Below are positions 55,501 through 64,000 of a stretch of DNA of 64,000 nt, piece after piece (positions within the stretch are counted from its first letter, which is position 1; the number at the start of each line of letters is the position of its first letter). The stretch is from Brachionus manjavacas (Eukaryota; Rotifera; Eurotatoria; Ploima; Brachionidae). The translations under genes and the position numbers were made by a program. The notes beneath the pieces are model-generated. The model saw only the letters and a program-made list of their open reading frames with translations. It was not told the DNA's origin and did not search any database. The stretch is taken from the NCBI GenBank assembly GCA_019054805.1, contig JAHQIY010000007.1:5027501-5091500 (forward strand), in the 5' to 3' direction.

Positions 55501-58500
55501 TTAAATGATCAGTAACAATAATTTTTTTTTAATTTGATTTATTTAAAACTTTTGCAAGTAAAATATAGAAAAGTATAAAAATTAATTGCAATATACATGT
55601 TTATTTTTTTTTAAACAAAATTAGAAAAGAATGAAAAGAGCTTTTGTGGATTTACTTGCCATATTTAAGAGGAATCGAAAAGCCAATAACATACATAAAG
55701 ATGTTTTTATTTAAAATGTTTATTGTTAAAATCTTGATGTATCAATTACTTTTGACATTAAAAATTGGTCAATTCAACTAATTACTATTTCTGTTCTTTT
55801 ATCAACTTTTCTCTTTAGGTTTTTAAATCATTCATATTGCTCTTTTTTTGATAAAAAAAAAACGAAGCCAAAATTTTACTTAAAATAACTTTACCAATAA
55901 TAAAAAGAAAATTATTTACTGTTAAAATAAGTTATTATTTATTTATATATTTATTTTTTTCTGTACTGAGCTAAAGCTCTTTCAGTTTAAAAAAAATGTA
56001 AAGTTAAAATAGACCAATTTTAAAAGTAATGACAGGTGCAATATGTTTGGGAATGTAACAGCTAAGGAAAGAGAAGAAATAGTAAGATAGCAATGGAATT
56101 GGGTATTCGACATATCTTGAATCAAAACCCGCTTTATATTCATCAACCAGCTTGACAAACAATGGAACAGAAAGACGCAGTCCTCCCGCTACATATCTTT
56201 CGCTCAATTCAAAAAATCGACCCGAAACAGTTAAGAGTTTAAGTTTATTAAGGACCTCATGATGCACGCTAATCTTAAGATAAAAAAAATAACTAATGTT
56301 TATTGGAATATTTTGGGGTAAATTTTTTAACATTAGGGTTATGAATTTGGTCAGGTCCCAAAGCTCTTTTAAACTTTTAAGCGCTAATCAATTAAAAAAT
56401 TGATAATTGGCCTGCAAATTCACCAGAATTAGATAATCACAATTTTTATCAATAATAGAACTCCTTTGTGAAAAAGAAAAGTACTCAAGTAAAGTAAAGT
56501 CCGAAAAGTGAGATAAAAAAAAGAGCTGTGAAAATTTTAGCTCTGTCAGTCATTTGGTAGGTCAGCCAGGCGGTCTAATTTTTGGAACGTCAAAAAATAC
56601 GGCCAACTTTTTGGCAGGCGGTCACTTAAACTTGCATAAAATTTTGAAACAAATAAAAAATTATTAAAAAAACTAAAAAAAATTTCTACTTTTTTCATAA
56701 TTTTAATAATTAATTTTTTTTAGAATTTAAAAGAATTTTTCAAAATTTATCAATTTAGGTGGCCAACCGCCAAAAAGCTCAAAAATTTGGCGGCCTGGCT
56801 GAACAGACAAATGATCGCCAAAAACCGTCCGTGTATTGGGCCGGTTTGTCTTGACCGTATACAACACTAATTTTTATAATTGATTTTTTTCTCATCGCCG
56901 AATCTGGCGTAATTTTTGAAATAAATTAAATAATAATAAGAACAATTAAGAAATTAATTAAACTAGGACTTTTCTTTTGGCAGATATGAGAAAAAGTAAA
57001 GAGATACTTAACTTAGGCAATTGAAAAGAAGAAAAATTTTAGTGATTTTTTCCAACAACTTAAGAACTTTAAGTCACTAAAAATTATAAAGAGGAATGAT
57101 GAAGATGGCTAATACAAACAAAACAAAAATTGTCTAAATTAGATCTTAAAGAAAATATTTATTTTACTTGTCAAATTTTAAACATTCTTATTTGAACACC
57201 CGTTAAAATTTAAAAAAAAAATTAAAAAAAATTTAAGAGTTGGTTAAGCGAAGAAAAATTTAATTGCGTCAAAAATACATGATTTTGGATTTTTTTAACA
57301 TCTCAAAACGAATTTTTCAAAAGACGAGATTTTTTTTCAAAATTAATTTTTGATTTTTTTTAAAAAAATTCAGTTTCTTAAAAAAATTTTCATTAAAATT
57401 TCGAATGATGAATCTTTTAATGGAACTTAAAAAGTGATTTTGAAAAATATTAATCGTAATTTTTTTTAAACAAATTTCAAAGTTTGGTATTTAATCCTAA
57501 ATATCCGTCAGAAAGAGACTCTATTTTTGGATTTTTTTCTATTATTATTTAGATAATAATAGAATTGTTAACAAAAAAGTGATTTAAATAAAAAAAAAGA
57601 AGCTGAACATGAGAATGTTTTGAAACTTGGCATTATGAATTTTGGTAAAAAAATCAAAAACCAAAAGATTTACCTACTAAAATATTTTTTGGTTTTTTTA
57701 AGTAAAAAAAATATAAATTTTAAAATTTTACTTTTGAATCGTAAATTTAAAATCAAACGTTTTGTGCATTAACGAAAATAAATTTTTCAATAGAATTATC
57801 TTTTAGCCATGTTAGATTTTCCAAACCCAAAGGTTTCAAGGCATTTTTGATCTTGGTACAAAATATGTTTTGTAGATTGTGGCAAATGATAAATTCTCTG
57901 TACCACTACTGAAAGTTGAATTAGATTTATAATTAAATAAAATAATACAGAATATTGCAAAATCAGTATTTTTATGGTAGAGAGAATATATCAATTTACA
58001 GAGCATGTTTTGGTATTATATTTAAAAAATTTTTTCATTTATTTTTAAAATAATTTCTAAAAATTAAAAAAAAAATATTTATAAAAGCATCTTTTGCTCC
58101 TAACTTCACCACCGGTTTTTTATCTTTGACTTAAAATATTTAGTGCAAAAGCGACGCATACAAGTTTTCGTACCTGATCTCATCAATTTAAAATATGAGT
58201 TTTTGCTTTTTTTATCAAAAAAATTCAACATTTTAGTCCTTATTCAATTAAATGGAAAAGATGAATTCTGAATAAGTCTAATTCCTTTAATTATAACTTC
58301 TGAGTATGAATTTAGAGAAGTGAAAGAAAAATCTAAAATTGATCCCACCATAAATCTAGTAAAAAATATTAAGTCATGCTCAAAATTTATATTTTTTGAA
58401 TTTTTCGACTTTACAAAAATATTTTTATTAAAAATGATAATTTTGGTCAGGTTTTTAAATTTATCAAGTTGAAATAACTTTTGAAATTTTTTTTGACAAC

Positions 58501-59578
58501 CCATATAAAATATGTAGGCCAGCTAAAATCAAAATTAAAGCAAAAAATATAAAACTAGAAATAAATCTTGATTATTAATTTAAGATGACCCTTCTTTCAA
58601 AAAAAAACTTTTCTTCAATTGCTTTTTTTAAGGGAATTTATGTTCTTTATCTCTGTTGGAATTTTATCTCTTACTTTTAATGTAATCCGAAAAATATATT
58701 TTCATTTTTTTTTTATTTTCATATTATATTTCTTTTAATTAGATTATTTATTTTCCTAGTGAAGCCTTTGAATTAATTAAATTAAAAGGTTTCTTTGATT
58801 AAAAAATTCATTTCTTTTAAAAGGTGAAATTGATTGAATCTATTTTGTTTAAGGAAATCTCCTAAGGAAATATCTTGAAATAGATTTTTAAATTTATTTG
58901 TACTTTTTTAGGTAAATAATTATGTAAATTCAATTCAATTAAACAAAATTAGAATTTTTATTTTTAAGAGCTCAGTTAACAGAAAAACTGAGATAAAATT
59001 TTAAAGACTTAATACAGAGTCGAGTACATGTTTTAATTAAAAAAATTCAGTTTAACTCTCAAAAATAAAATAAAATCTTTTTAAAAACTTTTGATACTTA
59101 AAATTAATTTATCAGATAATTAAAAAATTTGAATTCTTATAAATTTTAATAAAAACGTAAAATTAAATACACAAAAAACTTATAGAAAAAAAATTCTTGT
59201 TCAATTAAACTTCTCGATTGACCAATTTAGATTATAAAATTAGAACAAAAAAATTAATTTTTTTATTCAAAGGAACCATACTCAATTAATCCATTAAACA
59301 AAACAAATCCAAGCCCTAGCCCCAACTCTAGGCCCCTTTTATCAGCATCTAACCTAAACAAGATTTATTCAAACACGTCAAATCAATCAAACAGATCACC
59401 ACAATACAATTTACTAGCTACAAGACCAGATCACATGTCAAGCCGAACAACTTCCAGCGACGGAATGTCGGTAAATTCAATTCATCAACAACGAACACGA
59501 CCGTACACCCCTCGTTCAAACATTAGCATTATACCTGATAATCGAAGTGGAAGAATCAAGAAAGAAACCAATCTTTGA
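52597..59578 (+). CDS. 998-residue acidic, Ser-rich protein with coiled coil, two exons
   Basis: Exon 52597-55287 (897 codons) joins in phase 0 through donor AAAA|GTAGG and acceptor TTCAAAG to exon 59273-59578 (TGA at 59576-59578). The protein is strongly acidic at the N-terminus (EEFDEDEMDDCE), has a coiled-coil segment at about 421-468 (LVDYYRNLEKNLHQVRSEID), a basic Pro patch KPPVKPRHKK-like near 610, a Ser run at about 664-676 and Asn/Ser-rich repeats near the end of exon 1. Exon 2 encodes NPSPSPNSRPLLS and a basic C-terminus GRIKKETNL. No catalytic domain is seen; a cytoskeletal or junctional scaffold is a guess. Exon 1 is far more GC-rich (near 50%) than anything else here, with C/G-ending codons, while exon 2 is not. 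Confidence 0.8.
55930..56340 (-). pseudogene. LINE 3' fragment inside the 4-kb intron
   Basis: The minus strand 56333-56004 encodes LNKLKLLTVSGRFFELSERY, LVDEYKAGFDSRYV and PIPL, matching the extreme C-terminus of LINE proteins (xxxKxRFxELxxRYI, LVxEY). It is followed by CTGAAAGAGCTTTAGCTCAG and a TACAGAAAAAAATAAATATATAAATAAATAA tail. This links that hairpin tail to a non-LTR element. Confidence 0.7.
56530..56880. repeat. GC-rich dispersed repeat, copy 2, with inverted arms
   Basis: GTCAGCCAGGCGGTCTAATT... GGCCAACTTTTTGGCAGGCGG near 56572-56620 is repeated inverted at about 56757-56805 (GGTGGCCAACCGCC, GGCGGCCTGGCTGA). The right part continues to CCGGTTTGTCTTGACCG and CAACACT at about 56870. 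It is homologous in part to 3640-3790. Foldback structure, no coding. Confidence 0.55.
56893..56935 (-). repeat. SINE/LINE 3' tail, CGCC-AGATTC-GGCG type
   Basis: The minus strand reads TTTCAAAAATTACGCCAGAT then TCGGCGATGAGAAAA, the same 30-odd bases as at 27832-27866 downstream of SINE copy B. Confidence 0.55.
58244..58504 (-). pseudogene. Possible decayed LINE RT fragment
   Basis: An 86-codon minus-strand frame containing FFTRFMVGSILDFSFTSLNS, then KGIRLIQNSSFPFN, resembling the (Y)xxLIRSxLDYSxxxxxxxS...LQxIQNxxLR block after the RT domain. No other motif is left. Confidence 0.4.
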
Positions 59579-59989
59579 TCAGTAGCTCGCAAATTTCTCT
59601 GATAAAACCAACATTCCATTTTAAATTGACAAGTTCTAACTTTTAGTGCAAATTTCTTTTTAATTTTTCTTCTTTTAAAAGAAATTTTTTAATTTCTTAT
59701 TTCTTATTTATTTACCTTGTCGAAATTGGTTTTCGAAAGGTAATAAAGAAGAATAAATTGTAAAAAAAGAAAGCACCTAGTTGGTTTTGAATGACGAACG
59801 ATACTGGTTTAAATAGCAACCAAAAACAACAAAGACCGTAGCAAGCAATCGTAAAACCATAGAATTAGAAAAAAAAATCAATAGATTTTGCGTTCTTTCT
59901 TTATTGTTTAACTTTTATTTTTCAGGTTAAATCAATTTTTGTAACTTATAAATTTTAATAAATATTTTATTTAAAAAAAATTTATTATT
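59579..59989. other. Intergenic spacer between two plus-strand genes
   Basis: Polyadenylation-like AATAAA at about 59741. TTTTATTTTTCAG at about 59913-59925 is a strong acceptor-like site 64 bp before the next ATG, suggesting a spliced or trans-spliced leader. Confidence 0.45.
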
Positions 59990-61030
59990 ATGCAAAAAAA
60001 TTGTGCTAATCCGGAGTGTCCAGCGACTAAAACTTGTCAGCCGTGTCACTACTGCCACACTTTGTATTGTTCGCGGTCATGCCGTCAGTCTGACTGGATC
60101 CGACACAAAACAAAGTGCACATCAGCCCGTCTGGCTTGGTACTGTAAAAAACTCTTGGCCAAAGTTGGTCGAAGTGCTCAGCTAAGGCATGAACTGAGCA
60201 AAATTGCTCTCACCGCCCTCGAAAATTTCCAAACCAAAGGCTTTGTTTGGCTCGATTTTGAGGCCGAATCGGATGCACACAATTTCCTGGCAAGCACAAT
60301 GCAACAGAATAGCAAGCAGTCAAATTTTTTGACCTTTTTTGGAAACAACCTTCTACCTAAATTTGTGCGAGCAACTCCAGGTCATTTATCCGAATCCAAC
60401 ATTTTAACCCAGCTTTTCTTAAACTACCTAATCGAAAATGAAGTCATCAATTTTGGCGATTTGATCCACAGCTACAAAGCTCAAAGAGAATTTATTTTGT
60501 TGGTAAGTGTTAAGTTGTACTCAGATAGCTTTGGTGATGAAGCAAAGCCCAAGCGATTTGGCATGGGAACAAGAGGTTTTACTTATGTATTCAAATATAT
60601 GAAGGTTAATTTAAGAATTGATTCAAAACGCGATCAAAAAGAGCTCGGTTCACCAAGTACTTTGATTTTGACTTCGTTGAACAAAGCCTCAAAAAATTAT
60701 GACAGAGAAAATCGGCAATTGTTTATGGCTAATTTACTAAATGAATTTCAGTCGAGGGGAATTAGTCTAAGAGATAAATATCCCAAAATTTACCGCGATT
60801 TGTGTTTGTATGTTGAAGAGAATCGCACCTTTACACCTTTGTGCTTGTTTCCCAGAGATGTGAATAAAAATAATTTGTTTATGTGTTTGATAATGCCAGG
60901 TTCGGACCCTATTAGTTATGAGTCTTGGTTGAATGTCAGTCAAAATTTGCTCGAGTTGACCAGAGAAGAATCAAGCAATGAGCTAATTCAGGCTCAGATT
61001 AGATTAGCTAAATATTTACAAATTGAATAG
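59990..61030 (+). CDS. MYND-type zinc-finger protein
   Basis: 346 residues in one exon. Residues 5-43 form a MYND finger: C5, C10, C19xxC22, C27xxxC31 and H39xxxC43, with the typical CxxCHxxxYCSRxCQxxDWxxHKxxC spacing. MYND fingers bind proline-rich peptides and recruit partner proteins. The rest (about 45-346) is mixed alpha/beta (FILLVSVKLYSDSF, STLILTSLNK, LFMCLIMPG) and I cannot assign a catalytic role; no SET-domain motifs are seen, so it is not a SMYD enzyme. A C-terminal region like that of apical-junction AJM1 proteins is a weak alternative. The start is the first ATG after the leader acceptor at about 59925. The stop at 61028-61030 is followed by TTAATAAAAA. Confidence 0.8.
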   Translation: MQKNCANPECPATKTCQPCHYCHTLYCSRSCRQSDWIRHKTKCTSARLAWYCKKLLAKVGRSAQLRHELSKIALTALENFQTKGFVWLDFEAESDAHNFLASTMQQNSKQSNFLTFFGNNLLPKFVRATPGHLSESNILTQLFLNYLIENEVINFGDLIHSYKAQREFILLVSVKLYSDSFGDEAKPKRFGMGTRGFTYVFKYMKVNLRIDSKRDQKELGSPSTLILTSLNKASKNYDRENRQLFMANLLNEFQSRGISLRDKYPKIYRDLCLYVEENRTFTPLCLFPRDVNKNNLFMCLIMPGSDPISYESWLNVSQNLLELTREESSNELIQAQIRLAKYLQIE

Positions 61031-62184
61031 CTAAATTAAAATTTGTTAGTAAGATCAAAATTTAATTATTTTTTAATAAAAATTTTTATTTTATTGTTTT
61101 CGATAAATTTAAACAAATGGAATGCCTGATATAGGGTATATTTTTTTTTTTAGAAACTCTTTTTTTGAATACTTTAAAATAATCTCGATGATTAAACCCA
61201 AATGTGTGAAAAAAAGTAAATTTTTATTCATATACTCACGATGGTTATTGCTAAAACACGGACCACCCCTTAGAGACCGGAGGAATAATTAAATAAACTT
61301 TCTTCAAATGTTTTTTAGGACAAAATTTTATGCTCTTTCACGAACAATTGAGAGCTCAACTCTAGGACTTTTAGTTTTTGCTGCAAATAAAAAAGAACCA
61401 AAAAAATTTACGGTTCATTTTTTTTGGCTAGAACCAAAAGCCCGCCTTTCCGGCGTCCACCACTTTTCTAGTGAAAATTATTGTGTTCTTTCAAGTGCAA
61501 TTTAGAGCTTAGCTCTAGAACCTTTCTTTCGAACTGCACAACTGTTCAAATGTCAAATATTTAGGATTTCGGACACGGACCACCGAAAAAAAACTTTCGC
61601 CAAAATTTCTCTCTTTTAATTTTGACATGCTTTGTTGATTCTAGCAATATGTAAACCCAATTTGGATGAAAAGTTTTATATTTTTTTTTAATATTTAATT
61701 ATAGTGCTTTTAAAATTATTTATTTATTTTATTTTATTTATTTGTGAATCTGTACGGAGCTAATGTTCCTTCAGAATAAGATTAAATAATGAAAAAAAAA
61801 ATTAAAGTTAATTTTAATTAAAGACTCAAAGCTTTTAAAGTAGTTCATAATCCATTTTTAAATAATAATATATTTATCTCTAGGCGCAAATTTGTTCCTT
61901 TTATATAGTAGCATTTATTTATTTACCATTATTATCCGAATTGAGTGACATGTCTTTAAAATAGATTACTCTTTTTTATTTATTGTTTATTCAATAAAAA
62001 AATAATTTAGGTACATGCCAAGACGGTTCAGAACGCTAAAAAACCTTCGTTTCAGCTTCATAAATTTTGTTTTAGATTTTTTAAAAAAAAGATAGAAAAG
62101 TCGAATTCGAATAATAATTGATCATAAAAATTTATTAATTAAAAATATATTTTTTTATTTTCAGTAGTGATTTGAAAATAGGAT
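61031..62184. other. Gene-free stretch with LINE tail
   Basis: ACACGGACCACC occurs at about 61256 and 61575, with similar TCTAGGACTTTT/TCTAGAACCTTT strings, suggesting a diverged direct duplication of about 300 bp. No coding is supported. Confidence 0.35.
61725..61785 (-). repeat. LINE 3' tail remnant
   Basis: The minus strand CTGAAGGAACATTAGCTCCG then TACAGATTCACAAATAAATAAAATAAA is a diverged copy of the hairpin tail at 23035 and 55940. Confidence 0.55.
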
Positions 62185-62450
62185 CCATCGTAAATTTACC
62201 AAAATTACCAAAATTAGCAAGAATTGTAAAAAATGGTTAATTAACTAAATTATACATAAATTGAAGTAAAATTACCAATTTTTACGTTAAATTATGTAAA
62301 ATCCAGCAAAAATCTCAAATTTTGCTGTTTTTCATAAAATTTTGTATACTTCTGAATTTTTTTTTTAATTTTATTTTTTTTAAATTTTTTACGTAAAAAT
62401 TGGTAAAATCCAAAATTTTACACGAAAATTTTGGTAAAATATGGTAAAAA
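62185..62450. repeat. TTTACGTAAA/GGTAAAATT-rich repeat
   Basis: Iterated TTTACCAAAATTACC, AAATTGGTAAAATCC and ACGTAAAAATTGG strings resemble the inverted termini of the Tc1-type elements at 28-33 kb and the foldback element at 1.5-2.6 kb. No complementary arm was found in the window, so it is probably a solo terminus. Confidence 0.45.
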
Positions 62451-62589
62451 AAGAAAAAAATCCAAAAGATAAAAAAATTTATAACATTTGATCTATCAAT
62501 GCATTGATTGATCAATAACTTAACTTAAACAAAAATATACCAATTTTTGCGTAAAAAATAAAACTAAAAAAAAAATTTCTAAAAGAAAA

Positions 62590-63416
62590 TTTTGTATTTG
62601 TAAAATTTACTTCTGGCACATTTGCAGGGTTTTCGTATTTTTGCACAAATTTGATTTTTTGGTTAATCAAGTAGTTGACCACTGTATTGACATAATGAAA
62701 GCTCGCCAAGTCGGGCCAGAAATTTTAGTTGCCGTCTGAATGATGCTTTTTAATAAAAGGAATGACTCCACGCTTTACAAAGTCTAAATAAACAGTTTGG
62801 TTGGCTGCAAGTCCACTTTTTCGTATGATTGGCGCCGAAATACCCCTCTTAGAAATGACCAAACAAGTAATTTCTTCTCAAATTTCTTAACTTTGTACTT
62901 GCTTGTGTTGCAGCAATGTTACTTGAGTAAAATATATCATTTCCATTGATTTTACCATGACTGAGAGTGAAATAAGTTTCATCGTCTAAAATCCAAGAAA
63001 TATTTCGATTTTTCGATTTTAATAAAAATTTCTACATTTAACTCTAGCTACTTCTTTTTGCATTTCGGTTCGGTCAGGGATTTTCATCTTTTATCTAGGT
63101 GTTATTTGAGGCTTCTTTAACAATTTTGAGACCATTTGCTGGCTTATATCAAACTTTTTGGCTGATTGACGCTGACTGATGTTGTCTTTGTGATCAAAAG
63201 CCTATTTTAGCTTGTTGAGTTGAACTTTAGTCATTTTTTTCGGTGTTTGACCAGATCCTTGTTTTCTTTAAAATTCGGTAAACAGTACTCCTTGGAATTT
63301 ATTCTGCCATAAAATGCCTGACAGTGAATATCTTTCCAAGTGATCTATTTTCGTTAAAAAAACGCGTACACGCGAATTCTTTAGGCCTCTCCTTTAGATG
63401 AATTTATTTTGGCCAT
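62590..63416 (-). pseudogene. Decayed mariner-like transposase
   Basis: Minus strand from ATG 63416, across several frames: NSSKGEA, IPRSTVYRILKKQGSGQTP, KKMTKVQLNKL and NISQRQSAKKFDISQQMVSKLLKK (two helix-turn-helix units). Then comes WILDDETYFTLSH with NGNDIFYSS (first catalytic Asp) and FWPDLASFHYVNTVVNYL (second Asp). The terminal string is KYENPANVPEV, where PPNCPELRPIE would hold the third acidic residue. DDExYFTLSH and FWPDLAS..Y belong to a mariner-type branch separate from the DD34E Tc1 elements above. Multiple stops and frameshifts make it inactive. Confidence 0.7.
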
Positions 63417-64000
63417 TTTTAATTCAAATTGAATAATTTTTTTTATCGTATTTAAAATTAAATTAACTACAAGAATATGGAAAAAAATAAAAAAAAAATA
63501 AAATGGCATTGAAAATGATACTTAAAGTTCGTCTCGATTTTAAGTTGTTACCCGTTAGGTTAACCCAGTTATCCCTAAATTTTAATTGAATTGATACGAA
63601 ATTTAATCTTATTTGCAGAATTTTAACCAATTTAACCCTATAACTGAGAAAATAAAGAAATCCTAAAATTTTATTAAAATTGATCAGAGAATTATATTTA
63701 TTGATTTATTAAATCATTAAAATATTATTTTCATTATAAAAATAAATAAATTAAGTCTTTTGACGAATAGTAAAACAAAGATATAACAAAAAAGATAAAG
63801 TTTTTCGGAATTGAATATTTTTTGGATCGTAAGAATATTTGACATGTGTCAGCTATAGTTCAAACCTTTCATGGTTCGTATAAGGTTGTTTTGGAAAGTG
63901 TTTAAGAATTTTAAAGTTTCAATAATAAATGATATGTAATTGAATCAATGAACAATAATATCAAAGAAAAAGGGACATTAAGAGATCGATTATCATTGAA
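63417..64000. other. No gene seen
   Basis: AT-rich to the window edge. No inverted terminus for the adjacent mariner remnant could be found. Confidence 0.4.

Noticed and set aside
55940-55995. GAGC-TTTA-GCTC hairpin considered as a transcription terminator
   Set aside because: It follows LINE coding sequence and carries an A-rich tail on the same strand, so it is a retrotransposon 3' end.
62185-63416. TTTACGTAAA-rich repeat and mariner remnant treated as one element
   Set aside because: No complementary arm exists on the other side of the transposase, so the two cannot be joined with confidence.

Overview
The window is AT-rich (roughly 70-75% A+T) invertebrate-type nuclear DNA with small spliced genes, many introns of about 50-150 bp, canonical GT-AG sites and a dense load of decayed transposons. 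The base composition, compact introns and abundant Tc1/mariner, MULE-like and non-LTR remnants fit a lophotrochozoan-type animal. A monogonont rotifer such as Brachionus is my best guess, but that is inference, not proof.

Supported host genes, left to right: a 5'-truncated gene of near-identical 87-residue repeats (1-494, +); a PAM2-motif protein (5824-6339, +); ribosomal protein L10a in four exons (10419-11533, -); splicing factor PRPF18 (15160-16212, +); a small type I membrane protein (19727-20395, -); a peptidase S28 (PRSS16/PCP-like) gene in three exons (37877-39480, +); a secreted VWA-like protein (43516-44094, -); a Ser-rich protein (49033-49575, +); a 998-residue acidic, low-complexity protein whose first exon is strikingly GC-rich (52597-59578, +, one intron of about 4 kb); and a MYND zinc-finger protein (59990-61030, +). 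They look like unrelated housekeeping and secretory genes; nothing suggests a shared pathway.

Between them lie mobile elements. The centrepiece (27955-32921) is a Tc1-type element with TA target duplication and long inverted termini. Its transposase is interrupted by a second complete Tc1-type element (28891-32419, also TA-flanked). The inner element carries a DD34E transposase and, divergently, an intact four-exon gene of unknown function (29332-30349, -) whose last exon ends inside the terminal inverted repeat. Other elements with visible boundaries are a hAT-type MITE with an 8-bp duplication (17797-18641), a TA-flanked MITE sitting in an integrase-like pseudogene (14236-14749), a split foldback element (1483-2579) and a near-palindromic element (42444-42784).

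At least nine non-LTR retrotransposon fragments are scattered through the window. Two well-preserved copies and one remnant of a probable tRNA-derived SINE also occur. A 95-bp segment of the RPL10A coding exon is duplicated without a mismatch beside a LINE endonuclease fragment at 8.2-8.6 kb. The long stretches 44.1-49.0 kb, 49.6-52.6 kb and 34.2-37.0 kb show no gene that I can support.
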